Shown in pieces: positions 49,354-57,751 of a stretch of DNA of 64,000 bases. This DNA comes from Micrococcus sp. 2A (GTDB taxonomy: Bacteria; Actinomycetota; Actinomycetes; Actinomycetales; Micrococcaceae), in assembly GCF_039519235.1 (NCBI RefSeq), contig NZ_CP154351.1, positions 1,054,001-1,118,000 on the forward strand, given 5' to 3'. A program made the translations under genes and the position numbers. The notes under the pieces were generated by a model, which saw nothing but the letters and a program-made list of their open reading frames with translations, was not told the origin of the DNA and did no database searches. Position 1 is the first letter of the stretch. Each line of letters opens with the position of its first letter.

Positions 49354-51993
49354 TCAGCCCGCGGCGGACACCTCGTGCACGTTCTCCTCCGCATGCGCGC
49401 GAGCGGCGAGGGCGCGGACCATCTCGTCGCGGCCCTCGGCCACCACGCGGGACAGGCCCGCGCGGGAGCCCTTCACCCGCTCGGAGAGCTCGGTCGCCCG
49501 GTCCGCCACCTCCTGGCCCACCTGCGCCGCCGGGAACCCGAGGGTCGCCGCGGTCTCGGCCATCTCGTGCGAGCGCGAGTCCCACACCTGCTCGATGCGG
49601 GAGAAGTACTCCTCGGCGTAGGGGGCGATCAGGGAGCGGTCGTGCACCCGGCCGAAGCCGATGAGCGCCTGGCGCTGCTCCGTGTTGGACAGCTCGCCGG
49701 CCACCACCCGGCGCCACGCCTCCTGCTTGGCCTCGGCGGTGGGCACGGCGGCGCGGGCCTGCAGCGCCGCGAGCGCGCCGGTGGCGGTGGCGTCGGCCTG
49801 CGCGGCCGCCGCGATCTGCTCCTCGCCCGCGCGGCCCGCGGCCACGAGCGCGGTGAGCAGCTCCCACTTCAGGTCCGTCGTGAGGTCCAGACCGGGCAGC
49901 ACGCTGCGCTCGTCCACGACGGCGTCGAGGGCGTCGAGCTGCGCGCCCGTCCGTGCGTGCAGGGCGAAGGCCTTGACGAACTGCAGCTGGTTGTCCGACC
50001 CGGCCTCGGCCTGCTCCGTCAGGGCCCACAGCCGGTCCGCCACGCGCTCGCGCGCCGGGCGGGACTGCGCCTCGGGCAGGTACTGGGACAGCGACGTCGC
50101 CAGCTGGCGCAGCAGGGTCTGCACCACGGTGGAGTCCCGCTCCTCGCCGATGTTCGCCAGGATGAGCTCGGCGAACCACGCGGCCGAGGCCTCGCCGTCG
50201 CGCACGGTGTCCCATGCGGCGCCCCACAGAAGGGTGCGCGGCAGGGAGCCGTCCACGTCCTTCAGGCGGGTGGACGCGGCCTCCCACGAGGCGTCGTCGA
50301 GGCGGATCTTGGCGTAGGCGAGGTCGTCGTCGTTGGGCAGGATCAGCGCGGGGCGACGGCGGCCCGCGGCCTCCGCCACCTCGGTCAGCTCGCCCGCCAC
50401 GTCCAGCTCGAAGCGGTCGGTCCGGGTCAGGCGGCCGGTCGCCTCGTCGACGTCGTAGAAGCCGACCGCGAGGCGGTGCGGGCGCAGGATGTCGTCGCCG
50501 GGCGCGGTGGGGGAGCCGTCCGGCGCGGTCTGGCGCAGGCGCAGGGAGGCGATCGTGCCGCTCGCGTCCGTGTCCACCTCCACATGAAGGGTGTTCACGC
50601 CGGAGGTCTCGAGCCACTGGCGGGTCCACTCGGAGAGGTCCCGGCCGGAGGAGGCCTCGAGCTCCGTCATGAGGTCCGGCAGCTCGGTGTTGGACCACGC
50701 GTGCTTGGCGATGTACTCGCGCACGCCGGCCATGAAGTTCTCCTGACCCACCCACGCGACGAGCTGACGAAGCACCGAGGCCCCCTTGGCGTAGGTGATG
50801 CCGTCGAAGTTCACGAGCACGTCGTCGAGGTCGCGGATCTGCGCCGTGATCGGGTGCGTGGAGGAGAGCTGGTCCTGGCGGTACGCCCAGTTCTTCTCCA
50901 TCGAGGAGAACGTGGTCCACGCGCCGGTGTACTCCGTGTTCTCGGCCGCGGCGAGCGTGGACATGAACTCGGCGAAGGACTCGTTGAGCCACAGGTCGTT
51001 CCACCAGCGCATGGTCACGAGGTCGCCGAACCACATGTGGGCGAGCTCATGCAGGATGGTGATGGCGCGGCGCTCGACGACGGCCTCCGTGACCGTGCCG
51101 CGGAAGACGTAGCTCTCGAGGAACGTCACGCAGCCGGCGTTCTCCATGGCGCCCGCGTTGAACTCCGGCACGAAGAGCTGGTCGTACTTCTCGAACGGGT
51201 AGGGGTGGCCGTACTGCGCCTCGAAGAACTCGAAGCCGCGACGGGTGAGGTCGAAGACGGCGTCCGCGTCGAGGTGCTCGAAGAGGGAGGCGCGGCAGTA
51301 CACGCCGAGGGGGATGGTGCGGCCGTCCGCGCTGCTCAGCTCGGAATGCGTGGACCTGTACGGGCCGGCCACGAGGGCGGTGATGTAGGAGGAGATGCGC
51401 GGGGTGGGGGCGAACTCCCACACGGCGGCGTCCACGCCGCCGAGGCTGTCCTCGTTCTCGACGCTGCCCAGCGGGCGGCGGGACGTCTCCGGCTGGTTGG
51501 AGACGACGGCCCAGTGCGCCGGCGCCGTGACCCTGAACGCGAAGGACGCCTTCAGGTCCGGCTGCTCGAACACGGGGAACATGCGGCGGGAGTCCGGCAC
51601 CTCGAACTGGGTGTAGAGGTACACCTCCTGGTCCACCGGGTCCACGAAGCGGTGCAGGCCCTCACCGGTGGTCGAGTAGTCGCCCTCGGCCTCCACCACG
51701 AGCGTGTTCTGCGCGGCCAGCGGGCCGACGGCCACGCGGGCGCCGTCGAAGTCCGCGACGTCAAGGCGTTCGCCGTTGAGCGTGACCGCGCGGGGCGCCG
51801 TCGTCGCCACCCAGTCGATCCACGTGCTCGAGCCCACCGCGTCCTCGCTCGCCGCGAAGGTGACGGTGCTCGTCACGGCGAAGCGCTCGGCGCCGCGGGT
51901 GAGGTCCAGGCTCACCTCGTAGGCGTCCACGGTCAGGGCGGCGGCGCGCTGCGCGGCCTCCTCGCGGGTGATGTTCAGGCGTGCGGAGCTCAC
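49354..51993 (-). CDS. pepN: aminopeptidase N (M1 family)
   Basis: Zinc metallo-aminopeptidase that trims N-terminal residues from peptides in the cytosol. The product is 879 residues: an N-terminal beta-saddle domain, catalytic domain with FNAGAMENAG and HELAHMWFGDLVT followed by NESFAEF (the HExxH-18-E zinc site), and a C-terminal ERAP1-like helical domain. GTG 51993 has GGAGG 4 nt upstream; a longer frame exists but is not conserved. A globin gene next to pepN also occurs in mycobacteria (glbO near pepN). Confidence 0.95.
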   Translation of the reverse strand: MSSARLNITREEAAQRAAALTVDAYEVSLDLTRGAERFAVTSTVTFAASEDAVGSSTWIDWVATTAPRAVTLNGERLDVADFDGARVAVGPLAAQNTLVVEAEGDYSTTGEGLHRFVDPVDQEVYLYTQFEVPDSRRMFPVFEQPDLKASFAFRVTAPAHWAVVSNQPETSRRPLGSVENEDSLGGVDAAVWEFAPTPRISSYITALVAGPYRSTHSELSSADGRTIPLGVYCRASLFEHLDADAVFDLTRRGFEFFEAQYGHPYPFEKYDQLFVPEFNAGAMENAGCVTFLESYVFRGTVTEAVVERRAITILHELAHMWFGDLVTMRWWNDLWLNESFAEFMSTLAAAENTEYTGAWTTFSSMEKNWAYRQDQLSSTHPITAQIRDLDDVLVNFDGITYAKGASVLRQLVAWVGQENFMAGVREYIAKHAWSNTELPDLMTELEASSGRDLSEWTRQWLETSGVNTLHVEVDTDASGTIASLRLRQTAPDGSPTAPGDDILRPHRLAVGFYDVDEATGRLTRTDRFELDVAGELTEVAEAAGRRRPALILPNDDDLAYAKIRLDDASWEAASTRLKDVDGSLPRTLLWGAAWDTVRDGEASAAWFAELILANIGEERDSTVVQTLLRQLATSLSQYLPEAQSRPARERVADRLWALTEQAEAGSDNQLQFVKAFALHARTGAQLDALDAVVDERSVLPGLDLTTDLKWELLTALVAAGRAGEEQIAAAAQADATATGALAALQARAAVPTAEAKQEAWRRVVAGELSNTEQRQALIGFGRVHDRSLIAPYAEEYFSRIEQVWDSRSHEMAETAATLGFPAAQVGQEVADRATELSERVKGSRAGLSRVVAEGRDEMVRALAARAHAEENVHEVSAAG

Positions 51994-52122
51994 GGAACCT
52001 CCAGGGGTAGGCAAGGGACGACGACGGCCGGTGCGGGATGTGCCCCGGCTCACTGCCCGCCATTGTGTCACCTGGCCCGGGCGTCGTGGACGGCGCACCG
52101 CAGAGCGGGCCGGCCGGTGTGC

Positions 52123-52893
52123 TCAGCCCCCGATCTCGGCCAGTCGGGTCGCCGCCGCACGCAGCACCTCAGCCACCTCGGGCACGCGTGCCGGCGGCAT
52201 CCGCTGCTCGGCCGCCGAGGCCGTGAGGGACACCTGGGGGATGCTTCCCGTCCGCGCCGGAATGCCACAGGCGACTCCGGCCACCCCGGGCACGACCGGC
52301 ACACCGCCGCACCACCCCTGCTCGTCCATCTGACGCAGCAGGGTGTCCAGCAGGTCGTGCAGGGCTCCGTCATCCGTCAGGTTCCAGCGACGGGGAGGCC
52401 GGGCGACGACCGCGTCCACCTCCGCTCGCCGGCGCTCGGGCGGCAGGGAGGCCAGGAGCGCGATGCCGGCGTACCCGGCGGCAAGCCGCTTGACCTCGCC
52501 GACCTCCACGGTGAAGACGCGCACGGGGGAGTCGCCGTCGCATCGCAGGAGGTAGGCCACTCCGCCCGCGGCCCGTGCCGCCAGGTAGACCGTGTCCCCC
52601 AGCTCGTCCGCGGCGGCCTGGACCACGGCCCGGCTGGCCTCGCGTTCGATCAGGCACCGCGGCGTCACCGGTTCGAACCCGACGGGGCCCCACCGATCGC
52701 CGAGTGCATAGGCGGCCCCACGTCGGGTCACGGCACCCTCCTCGGCCAGGTCGGCCAGCAGTCGATGGGCGGTGGGCTGGGGCAGACCCGTCCGCTGGAC
52801 GAGCTGGCTCAGCCGCAGGCCGGCGGGTCCGGCCTCGTGCAGCAGGCGCATCACGAGGGCGGCACGGGGCAGGACGCCGGTGGGCGGGGTCAT
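52123..52893 (-). CDS. IclR-family transcriptional regulator
   Basis: 256-residue regulator with an N-terminal winged helix (LRLSQLVQRTGLPQPTAHRLL near residue 26) and a C-terminal IclR effector domain (VKRLAAGYAGIALLASLPP, CGIPARTGSIPQVSLTASA). ATG 52893 is chosen because the first Met of the frame (52944) lies inside a palindrome that looks like the operator. It is divergent from the hydrolase-monooxygenase pair with a 183-nt shared region containing TCCATCTGATGGA (52940-52952). It probably controls that pair in response to a pathway substrate; the effector is unknown. Confidence 0.85.
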   Translation of the reverse strand: MTPPTGVLPRAALVMRLLHEAGPAGLRLSQLVQRTGLPQPTAHRLLADLAEEGAVTRRGAAYALGDRWGPVGFEPVTPRCLIEREASRAVVQAAADELGDTVYLAARAAGGVAYLLRCDGDSPVRVFTVEVGEVKRLAAGYAGIALLASLPPERRRAEVDAVVARPPRRWNLTDDGALHDLLDTLLRQMDEQGWCGGVPVVPGVAGVACGIPARTGSIPQVSLTASAAEQRMPPARVPEVAEVLRAAATRLAEIGG

Positions 52894-52939
52894 AGGGGTC
52901 ACCGGTCCATCGTGCCGCAGCTCCGGCGTCGGACCCAGT

Positions 52940-52952
52940 TCCATCTGATGGA
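52940..52952. promoter_or_regulatory. putative IclR operator
   Basis: Perfect inverted repeat TCCAT-CTG-ATGGA between the divergent IclR gene and the hydrolase gene, of the size and type bound by IclR dimers. A second imperfect repeat TGCATT-N6-AATGCA follows at 52975-52992. Binding is inferred from position. Confidence 0.5.
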
Positions 52953-52974
52953 CTAAATGACTGACGCGCCTGCT

Positions 52975-52992
52975 TGCATTCCGAGAAATGCA
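52975..52992. promoter_or_regulatory. second inverted repeat in the IclR-hydrolase region
   Basis: TGCATT (52975-52980) and AATGCA (52987-52992) with a 6-nt centre. It may be a further regulator site or part of the hydrolase promoter; no clear -10 was identified. Confidence 0.35.
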
Positions 52993-53076
52993 CGCGCCAT
53001 GCTGGGGAATGTAGGGCGCGTCACATCACGGGTGTCGGGCCCCATAGTCCACATATCGGTTTCCAGGAGGAGCCTC

Positions 53077-53931
53077 ATGCCACTGACCGCATCGACCGTC
53101 ACGCGCACCGTCAGCGTGGACGGTGCCTCCGTCACCTGCCACGACTCGGTGACACCCGGGGAGCTCGACCGGCCTCTCGTGCTGGTCCACGGCACGGGCG
53201 GGACGACCGCCTCGCACTTCGGCCACCTGTTCCCGATGATGGCCACGCGGACGCGCGTCATCGCCGTGGACTGGGCGCCGACGGCCGACCCCGCCGCAGA
53301 CCTGACCGTCGACCTGCTGGTCGGCCAGGTGCGGGCCGTCGTCGACGAGCTCCTCGGCCCCGACGCCGCGTTCGACCTGCTGGGCTACTCACTCGGCGCC
53401 GTCGTGGCCGGGCAGCTGGCCGCCGACCTCGGTCGCCGTGTGGAGAACCTCGTGCTCGTGGCCGGCTGGGCGACGACGGATGTCCACCAGCGCCTGCGCA
53501 ACGAGGTCTGGCGGCACCTGTACGCCACGAGCCCTGATGCCCTGGCCCGTTACACGGCCTTCTGCGGCCTGTCCCCGCTGGCCCTGCGCTCCCTGACCCC
53601 GGCCATGCTCGACGGGGCGCTCGCCTCCCTGACCGCGGACGAGTTCACCGCCCGGCAGATGGACCTGAACGCCCGCGTGGACGTCGCCGACCGTCTCTCC
53701 GCCGTCACCGCGCGGACACTGATCGTCTCCTGCGCCGAGGACATCATGGTCCCGCCCCATCACCAGTACGAGCTGCTCGGCATCATCGACGACGCGCGGC
53801 TGACGACCATGACGAGCGGCCACGCCTTCTTCCTCGAGCGCCCGGCAGAACTCATGCAGATCGTCGACCTGTACCTGCGCGAGCCCGACCGCCACCCGGC
53901 CGGCGCGATCATCCCCGAGACCCACGCCTGA
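53077..53931 (+). CDS. alpha/beta hydrolase
   Basis: 284-residue alpha/beta-hydrolase fold protein: oxyanion region VLVHGTGGT near residue 36, nucleophile Ser105 in LLGYSLGAVV, Asp222 in CAEDIMVPP and His249 in TSGHAFFLE, the normal triad order. ATG 53077 follows AGGAGGAG. It is 14 nt upstream of a Baeyer-Villiger monooxygenase gene, so it probably hydrolyses the ester or lactone made by that enzyme. No signal peptide is present. Closest families are lactonases and 2-hydroxymuconate-semialdehyde-type hydrolases; substrate unknown. Confidence 0.85.
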   Translation: MPLTASTVTRTVSVDGASVTCHDSVTPGELDRPLVLVHGTGGTTASHFGHLFPMMATRTRVIAVDWAPTADPAADLTVDLLVGQVRAVVDELLGPDAAFDLLGYSLGAVVAGQLAADLGRRVENLVLVAGWATTDVHQRLRNEVWRHLYATSPDALARYTAFCGLSPLALRSLTPAMLDGALASLTADEFTARQMDLNARVDVADRLSAVTARTLIVSCAEDIMVPPHHQYELLGIIDDARLTTMTSGHAFFLERPAELMQIVDLYLREPDRHPAGAIIPETHA

Positions 53932-53945
53932 GAGAGGGGCCAGCC

Positions 53946-55511
53946 ATGACCACCACCACGACCACCACCACCGACGTGCGCCCCGCACCGCGCGACGAGT
54001 CCGCCGAGATCCTCATCATCGGCTCCGGATTCGCCGGCCTCGGCATGGGCGCCCAGCTGCGGCGTCACGGCCGCGAGGACTTCCTCATCCTGGACCGCGC
54101 CCAGCAGGTCGGCGGGACCTGGAGGGACAACACCTACCCGGGTGCCGCGTGCGACGTCCCGAGCCACCTCTACAGCTTCTCCTTCGCGCCGAACCCGCAG
54201 TGGTCGGGCTTCTACACACCGGGTCCGGAGATCCAGGACTACCTCGTGCGCTTCTCCGAGGACGAGGGCCTCACCCCGCACCTGCGTCTCGGGGCGGACA
54301 TGCTCGAAGCGCACTGGGACCCCGAGACGGAGCGGTGGACGGTGCGGACGCCGCGCGGGACCTACACGGGACGCTGGCTCATCATGGGCACCGGGCACCT
54401 CGCCGACCCCCGCCTGCCGGACGTCCCGGGTCTCGACGCCTTCGAGGGCGAGGTCATCCATTCCGCCCGCTGGGACCACACGGTGGACCTGAAGGGCAAG
54501 CGTGTCGCCGTCGTCGGCACCGGCGCCTCCGCGATCCAGGTCATCCCCGAGCTGGCGGCGACGGCGGCCGAGCTCTTCGTCTTCCAGCGCACCCCAGCGT
54601 GGGTCACCCCGCGCGTGGTCAAGCCGTACTCCGCGGCCGTGCGGCGCATGTTCGAGCGCGCCCCGCACACCATGCAGCGCGAGCGCGACGACATCTTCTG
54701 GTTCGCCGAGTCGAACTATGCCCAGCGCCGCGGTGTGCCGGCCGCGCTGGACCAGGTCCGGGCTCAGGCCCTCGGGCACCTGGCCGCCGCGGTCTCTGAC
54801 CCCGAGCTCCGCGAGCGCCTCACGCCGCGGTACCTGCCGGGCTGCAAGCGTGTGCTCGTCTCCAACGACTACTACCCGGCCATGGCCCGGGACAACGTCA
54901 CCCTGGAGGACAGCGCGCTGGACCGCGTCGAGGGGAGCCGGCTGTTCGGCGTGAGCGGTCACGGGTACGAGGTCGACGCCGTCGTCCTCTGCACCGGCTT
55001 CGAGGCGGCCCAGCCGCCGTTCGCCGACCGCGTCCACGACGGTGAGGGCCGCTCCCTGGCCGATCACTGGAGCAGCGGCATGGCGGCGTTCGACTCCACG
55101 GCCGTGGCGGGATTCCCGAATCTGTTCGCCATCAACGGGCCGAACACCTCGCTGGGGCACAACTCGATCGTCTACATCATCGAGTCGCAGATCGCGTACA
55201 TCTTGGAGGCCCTGGACCGGGCGGAGCACGACGGGATCCGGACGATGGTCCCCGAGACACTCGCCCAGGAGGAGTACGTGGACCGTCTCCAGGAGCGGGC
55301 CGCCACCTCGGTGTGGCTCGTGGACGGCGGCTGCCACTCCTGGTACGTCGACCCCCGCTCGGGCAAGTTGACGCTGATCTGGCCCGACTACGCCTACGAC
55401 TTCCGCGCCCGCAACGGCCACTTCACCGGGGAGGGCTTCCTCTCCTCGGCGAGCGGGGAGCCCGAGCCCATGCCGGTGCGCGAGCCCGAGCGATCGGTCG
55501 CGCTGATCTGA
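53946..55511 (+). CDS. flavin-containing (Baeyer-Villiger) monooxygenase
   Basis: Type I BVMO-like FAD/NADPH monooxygenase, 521 residues, inserting oxygen next to a ketone to give an ester or lactone. It has the FAD Rossmann motif GSGFAGLGMG near residue 26, the BVMO pattern VGGTWRDNTYPGAACDVPSH, the fingerprint FEGEVIHSARWDH near 167 (consensus FxGxxxHxxxWP/D) and the NADPH motif GTGASAIQV. The N-terminus has eight consecutive threonines coded by ACC repeats. It follows the hydrolase by 14 nt under a divergent IclR gene. The substrate could be cyclic, steroid or aryl ketone; sequence alone does not tell. Confidence 0.88.
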   Translation: MTTTTTTTTDVRPAPRDESAEILIIGSGFAGLGMGAQLRRHGREDFLILDRAQQVGGTWRDNTYPGAACDVPSHLYSFSFAPNPQWSGFYTPGPEIQDYLVRFSEDEGLTPHLRLGADMLEAHWDPETERWTVRTPRGTYTGRWLIMGTGHLADPRLPDVPGLDAFEGEVIHSARWDHTVDLKGKRVAVVGTGASAIQVIPELAATAAELFVFQRTPAWVTPRVVKPYSAAVRRMFERAPHTMQRERDDIFWFAESNYAQRRGVPAALDQVRAQALGHLAAAVSDPELRERLTPRYLPGCKRVLVSNDYYPAMARDNVTLEDSALDRVEGSRLFGVSGHGYEVDAVVLCTGFEAAQPPFADRVHDGEGRSLADHWSSGMAAFDSTAVAGFPNLFAINGPNTSLGHNSIVYIIESQIAYILEALDRAEHDGIRTMVPETLAQEEYVDRLQERAATSVWLVDGGCHSWYVDPRSGKLTLIWPDYAYDFRARNGHFTGEGFLSSASGEPEPMPVREPERSVALI

Positions 55512-55552
55512 GCCGGCCCGCCCCGGGACAGGGGGTCGGGTGGGGCCGTCAG

Positions 55553-55558
55553 TAGACT
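55553..55558 (+). promoter_or_regulatory. -10 box of rpiB
   Basis: TAGACT 39 nt before ATG 55598; the gene also has GGAGGAG in its leader. Confidence 0.42.
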
Positions 55559-55597
55559 GACCCCACCCGACCGTCGTCCTTCTGGAGGAGTCTGCGC

Positions 55598-56071
55598 ATG
55601 CGCGTCCACATCGCCACCGACCACGCCGGCATGGAGCTGTCCGCCCACCTGGTGGAGCACCTCACCGCCGCCGGCTACGAGATGGTGGACCACGGACCCA
55701 CCGAGTACGACGCGCAGGACGACTACCCGGGCTTCTGCATCAACGCCGCCCGCGCCGTCGTCGCCGACCGCGAGCAGGGACTGGACTCCCTCGGCATCGT
55801 CCTCGGCGGCTCCGGCAACGGTGAGCAGATCGCCGCGAACAAGGTGCAGGGCGTCCGCGCCGCGCTGGCCTGGAACCTCAGCACCGCGAAGCTCGCCCGC
55901 GAGCACAACGACGCGAACGTCGTCGCCGTGGGCGGCCGGCAGCACAGCCTCGAGGAGGCCACCGCGATCATCGAGGCGTTCCTCGCCGAGCCCTTCAGCG
56001 AGGACGAGCGCCACGTGCGCCGCATCGGCAAGATCGCGCGCTACGAGGTGACCGGCGAGGTGGTGATGTGA
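55598..56071 (+). CDS. rpiB: ribose-5-phosphate isomerase B
   Basis: Interconverts ribose 5-phosphate and ribulose 5-phosphate. The product is 157 residues, with ATDHAGMELSAHL at the N-terminus and IVLGGSGNGEQIAANKVQG near residue 67. Glu76 of GSGNGE marks the actinobacterial type, in which Glu rather than Cys is the base. GGAGGAG precedes ATG 55598. The next gene starts immediately after its stop. Confidence 0.94.
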   Translation: MRVHIATDHAGMELSAHLVEHLTAAGYEMVDHGPTEYDAQDDYPGFCINAARAVVADREQGLDSLGIVLGGSGNGEQIAANKVQGVRAALAWNLSTAKLAREHNDANVVAVGGRQHSLEEATAIIEAFLAEPFSEDERHVRRIGKIARYEVTGEVVM

Positions 56072-56977
56072 GTGCCTGAGGGGCACTCCATCCACCGTCT
56101 CGCGCGGCAGTTCACCGACGTCTTCGGCGGCGAGACCCTGGGCGCCTCGAGCCCGCAGGGGCGGTTCACCGAGGGCGCGGCGCTGATCGACGGGCGCGTC
56201 CTCGAGCGCGCGTGGGCGCACGGCAAGCACTTCTTCGCCGACGTCGAGGACGGTCTGTCGCTCAACGTCCACCTCGGCATGTACGGGGCATGGACCTTCG
56301 GCGGGGACGAGACGTTCGCCGCAGCCTCGTCCATCGGCGCGCCGCGGCGCATCGGGGAGCGGGAGGTGCAGGGCGGCCCGGCCACATCCGGCCTCGCCCA
56401 CGACGACGGCTGGGTCATCCCGCCGCCACCGGCCCCCACGGTGCGCTTGCGCCTGCGCTCCGCGCACGGCTGGGCGGATCTGATCGGGGCCGCGCAGTGC
56501 CGGCTGCTCACCGCCGACGAGGTGGAGCAGGTGACCGCGACGCTCGGTCCCGACCCCCTCAACGGTGACGACCCCACCCCCTTCCTGCGGCTCGCCGCCC
56601 GCACGAGGCGGCCGATCGGCGTCGTGCTCATGGACCAGTCGGCCGCGAGCGGGATCGGCAACATCTTCCGTGCCGAGGCCCTGTTCCGCGCCGGGATCGA
56701 CCCGTGGAGACCCGCGAGGGACGTGGGGGAGGAGGCGCTGTGCGCCCTGTGGGACGACAACGCCGCGCTCATGCGCGAGGGCGTGCGTCTCGGACGCATC
56801 GTGACGACGCGCCCCGAGCACCGGCCCGGCGTTCCCGCCGAGGAGGCGTGGCCCGAGCATGCGACCTACGTCTACCACCGCCACGGCCGGCCGTGCCTGG
56901 TGTGCGGGCGGGATGCGATCGTGGTGGAGGAGATGGCCGCGCGGAAGCTGTACCGCTGCACCGTGTGCCAGACGTGA
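56072..56977 (+). CDS. Fpg/Nei-family DNA glycosylase (Nei2-like)
   Basis: Bifunctional glycosylase/AP lyase for oxidised bases, 301 residues. The mature N-terminus would be PEGHSIHRLAR, giving catalytic Pro and Glu2 after Met removal. It has the helix-two-turn-helix region (DQSAASGIGNIFRAEALFRAGIDP) and the C-terminal zinc finger CLVCGRDAIVVEEM...YRCTVCQ. PEGHSIHRLA is typical of actinobacterial Nei2 (endonuclease VIII-type) rather than MutM. GTG 56072 directly follows the rpiB stop, so translation is coupled. Confidence 0.9.
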   Translation: MPEGHSIHRLARQFTDVFGGETLGASSPQGRFTEGAALIDGRVLERAWAHGKHFFADVEDGLSLNVHLGMYGAWTFGGDETFAAASSIGAPRRIGEREVQGGPATSGLAHDDGWVIPPPPAPTVRLRLRSAHGWADLIGAAQCRLLTADEVEQVTATLGPDPLNGDDPTPFLRLAARTRRPIGVVLMDQSAASGIGNIFRAEALFRAGIDPWRPARDVGEEALCALWDDNAALMREGVRLGRIVTTRPEHRPGVPAEEAWPEHATYVYHRHGRPCLVCGRDAIVVEEMAARKLYRCTVCQT

Positions 56978-57301
56978 GGACGACCCGCCGGCCGATCAGC
57001 CGCCGCTGCTGACAGCGTTGTGGCCACGCGGTCCGCGGGCTCCCTGGCGACGAATCGCCGACGATCGGATGAACTCTCGCACGGGGGCGGGTGACCGGCG
57101 GCTGACCGTCACGGGCTCCTTTGACGCTCCGCCCGCAGCTGGAGAGAAAGTCCAGGTCAGAGCGGAACCCAGGATGTTCTCCGCGGGTATTTCCCTGGGC
57201 CCCGCTGTGCCTGGACTGCCCACGGCGTCGACGGGAGGGTGCTCAGTCCTCAGAGAGGCGCCGTGCCGCCCACCTCCCGCCCAGCATCCCCGGAGTTCAC
57301 C
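56978..57301. other. gene-free stretch, 324 nt
   Basis: No convincing coding frame: third positions are not G/C-biased in any frame, and the middle (about 57140-57210) is clearly less GC-rich than the flanks. It precedes the damaged gene at 57302 and may carry its old promoter and leader; no clear -10 or hairpin was found. Confidence 0.5.
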
Positions 57302-57740
57302 ATGCCTGCTTCCACCCCGTCCGTCTCCCGCGCCGCCGGTGGACGTGACCAGCACGGGGCCCGGGAACCTCACGCGCACCTCCACCGCCGTGACCGTCAG
57401 CGGTGAGCAGACCGTCACCATCGACGTCCGACGCACGGTGGAGGACGTGCGGTTCACCCTCGCCGACATCGAGTGGGTCGACAACAACGGCACGTACGGC
57501 GTGCAGGAGGTGATCACGGTGTCCCCGGAGTCCACGGCGACCGCGGCCTCGGGCGTCACCGTCTCGGGCAGTGGGCTCCAGACGACGACGCCGAACACCA
57601 CCGGCTCCGCCTTCGTGACGATCGCCGGTCCGGTCACGCGGATCACCGTCACCCTCGGCGTCGGCACCGTTGGCAAGGCCACCCGGGACGTGCTCATCCA
57701 GAACATGACCTTCAGGCTGGACTTGCGCAGCGCCGCCTGA
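57302..57740 (+). pseudogene. remnant of a secreted beta-rich surface protein
   Basis: ATG 57302 with GGAG 7 nt upstream opens MPASTPSVSRAAGG, a typical start before a signal peptide, but that frame stops at about 57407. The coding signal instead continues in another frame from about 57340 to 57740 (VDVTSTGPGNLTRTSTAVTV, DIEWVDNNGTYGVQEVITV, VTRITVTLGVGTVGK), a Thr/Val-rich beta domain of about 130 residues. The two parts look joined by an out-of-frame deletion that removed the signal sequence. A GTG at 57345 could still start the second part but has no ribosome site. Confidence 0.55.
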
Positions 57741-57751
57741 CCCCTCGCCTC

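Noticed and set aside
49375..52956. 1193-codon open frame opposite pepN and the IclR gene
   Set aside because: Antisense shadow of pepN, whose HExxH and GAMEN motifs are intact on the other strand.
54149..54799. Second coding frame inside the BVMO gene
   Set aside because: Arg/Pro-rich shadow frame without motifs; the BVMO frame has the FAD, NADPH and fingerprint motifs.
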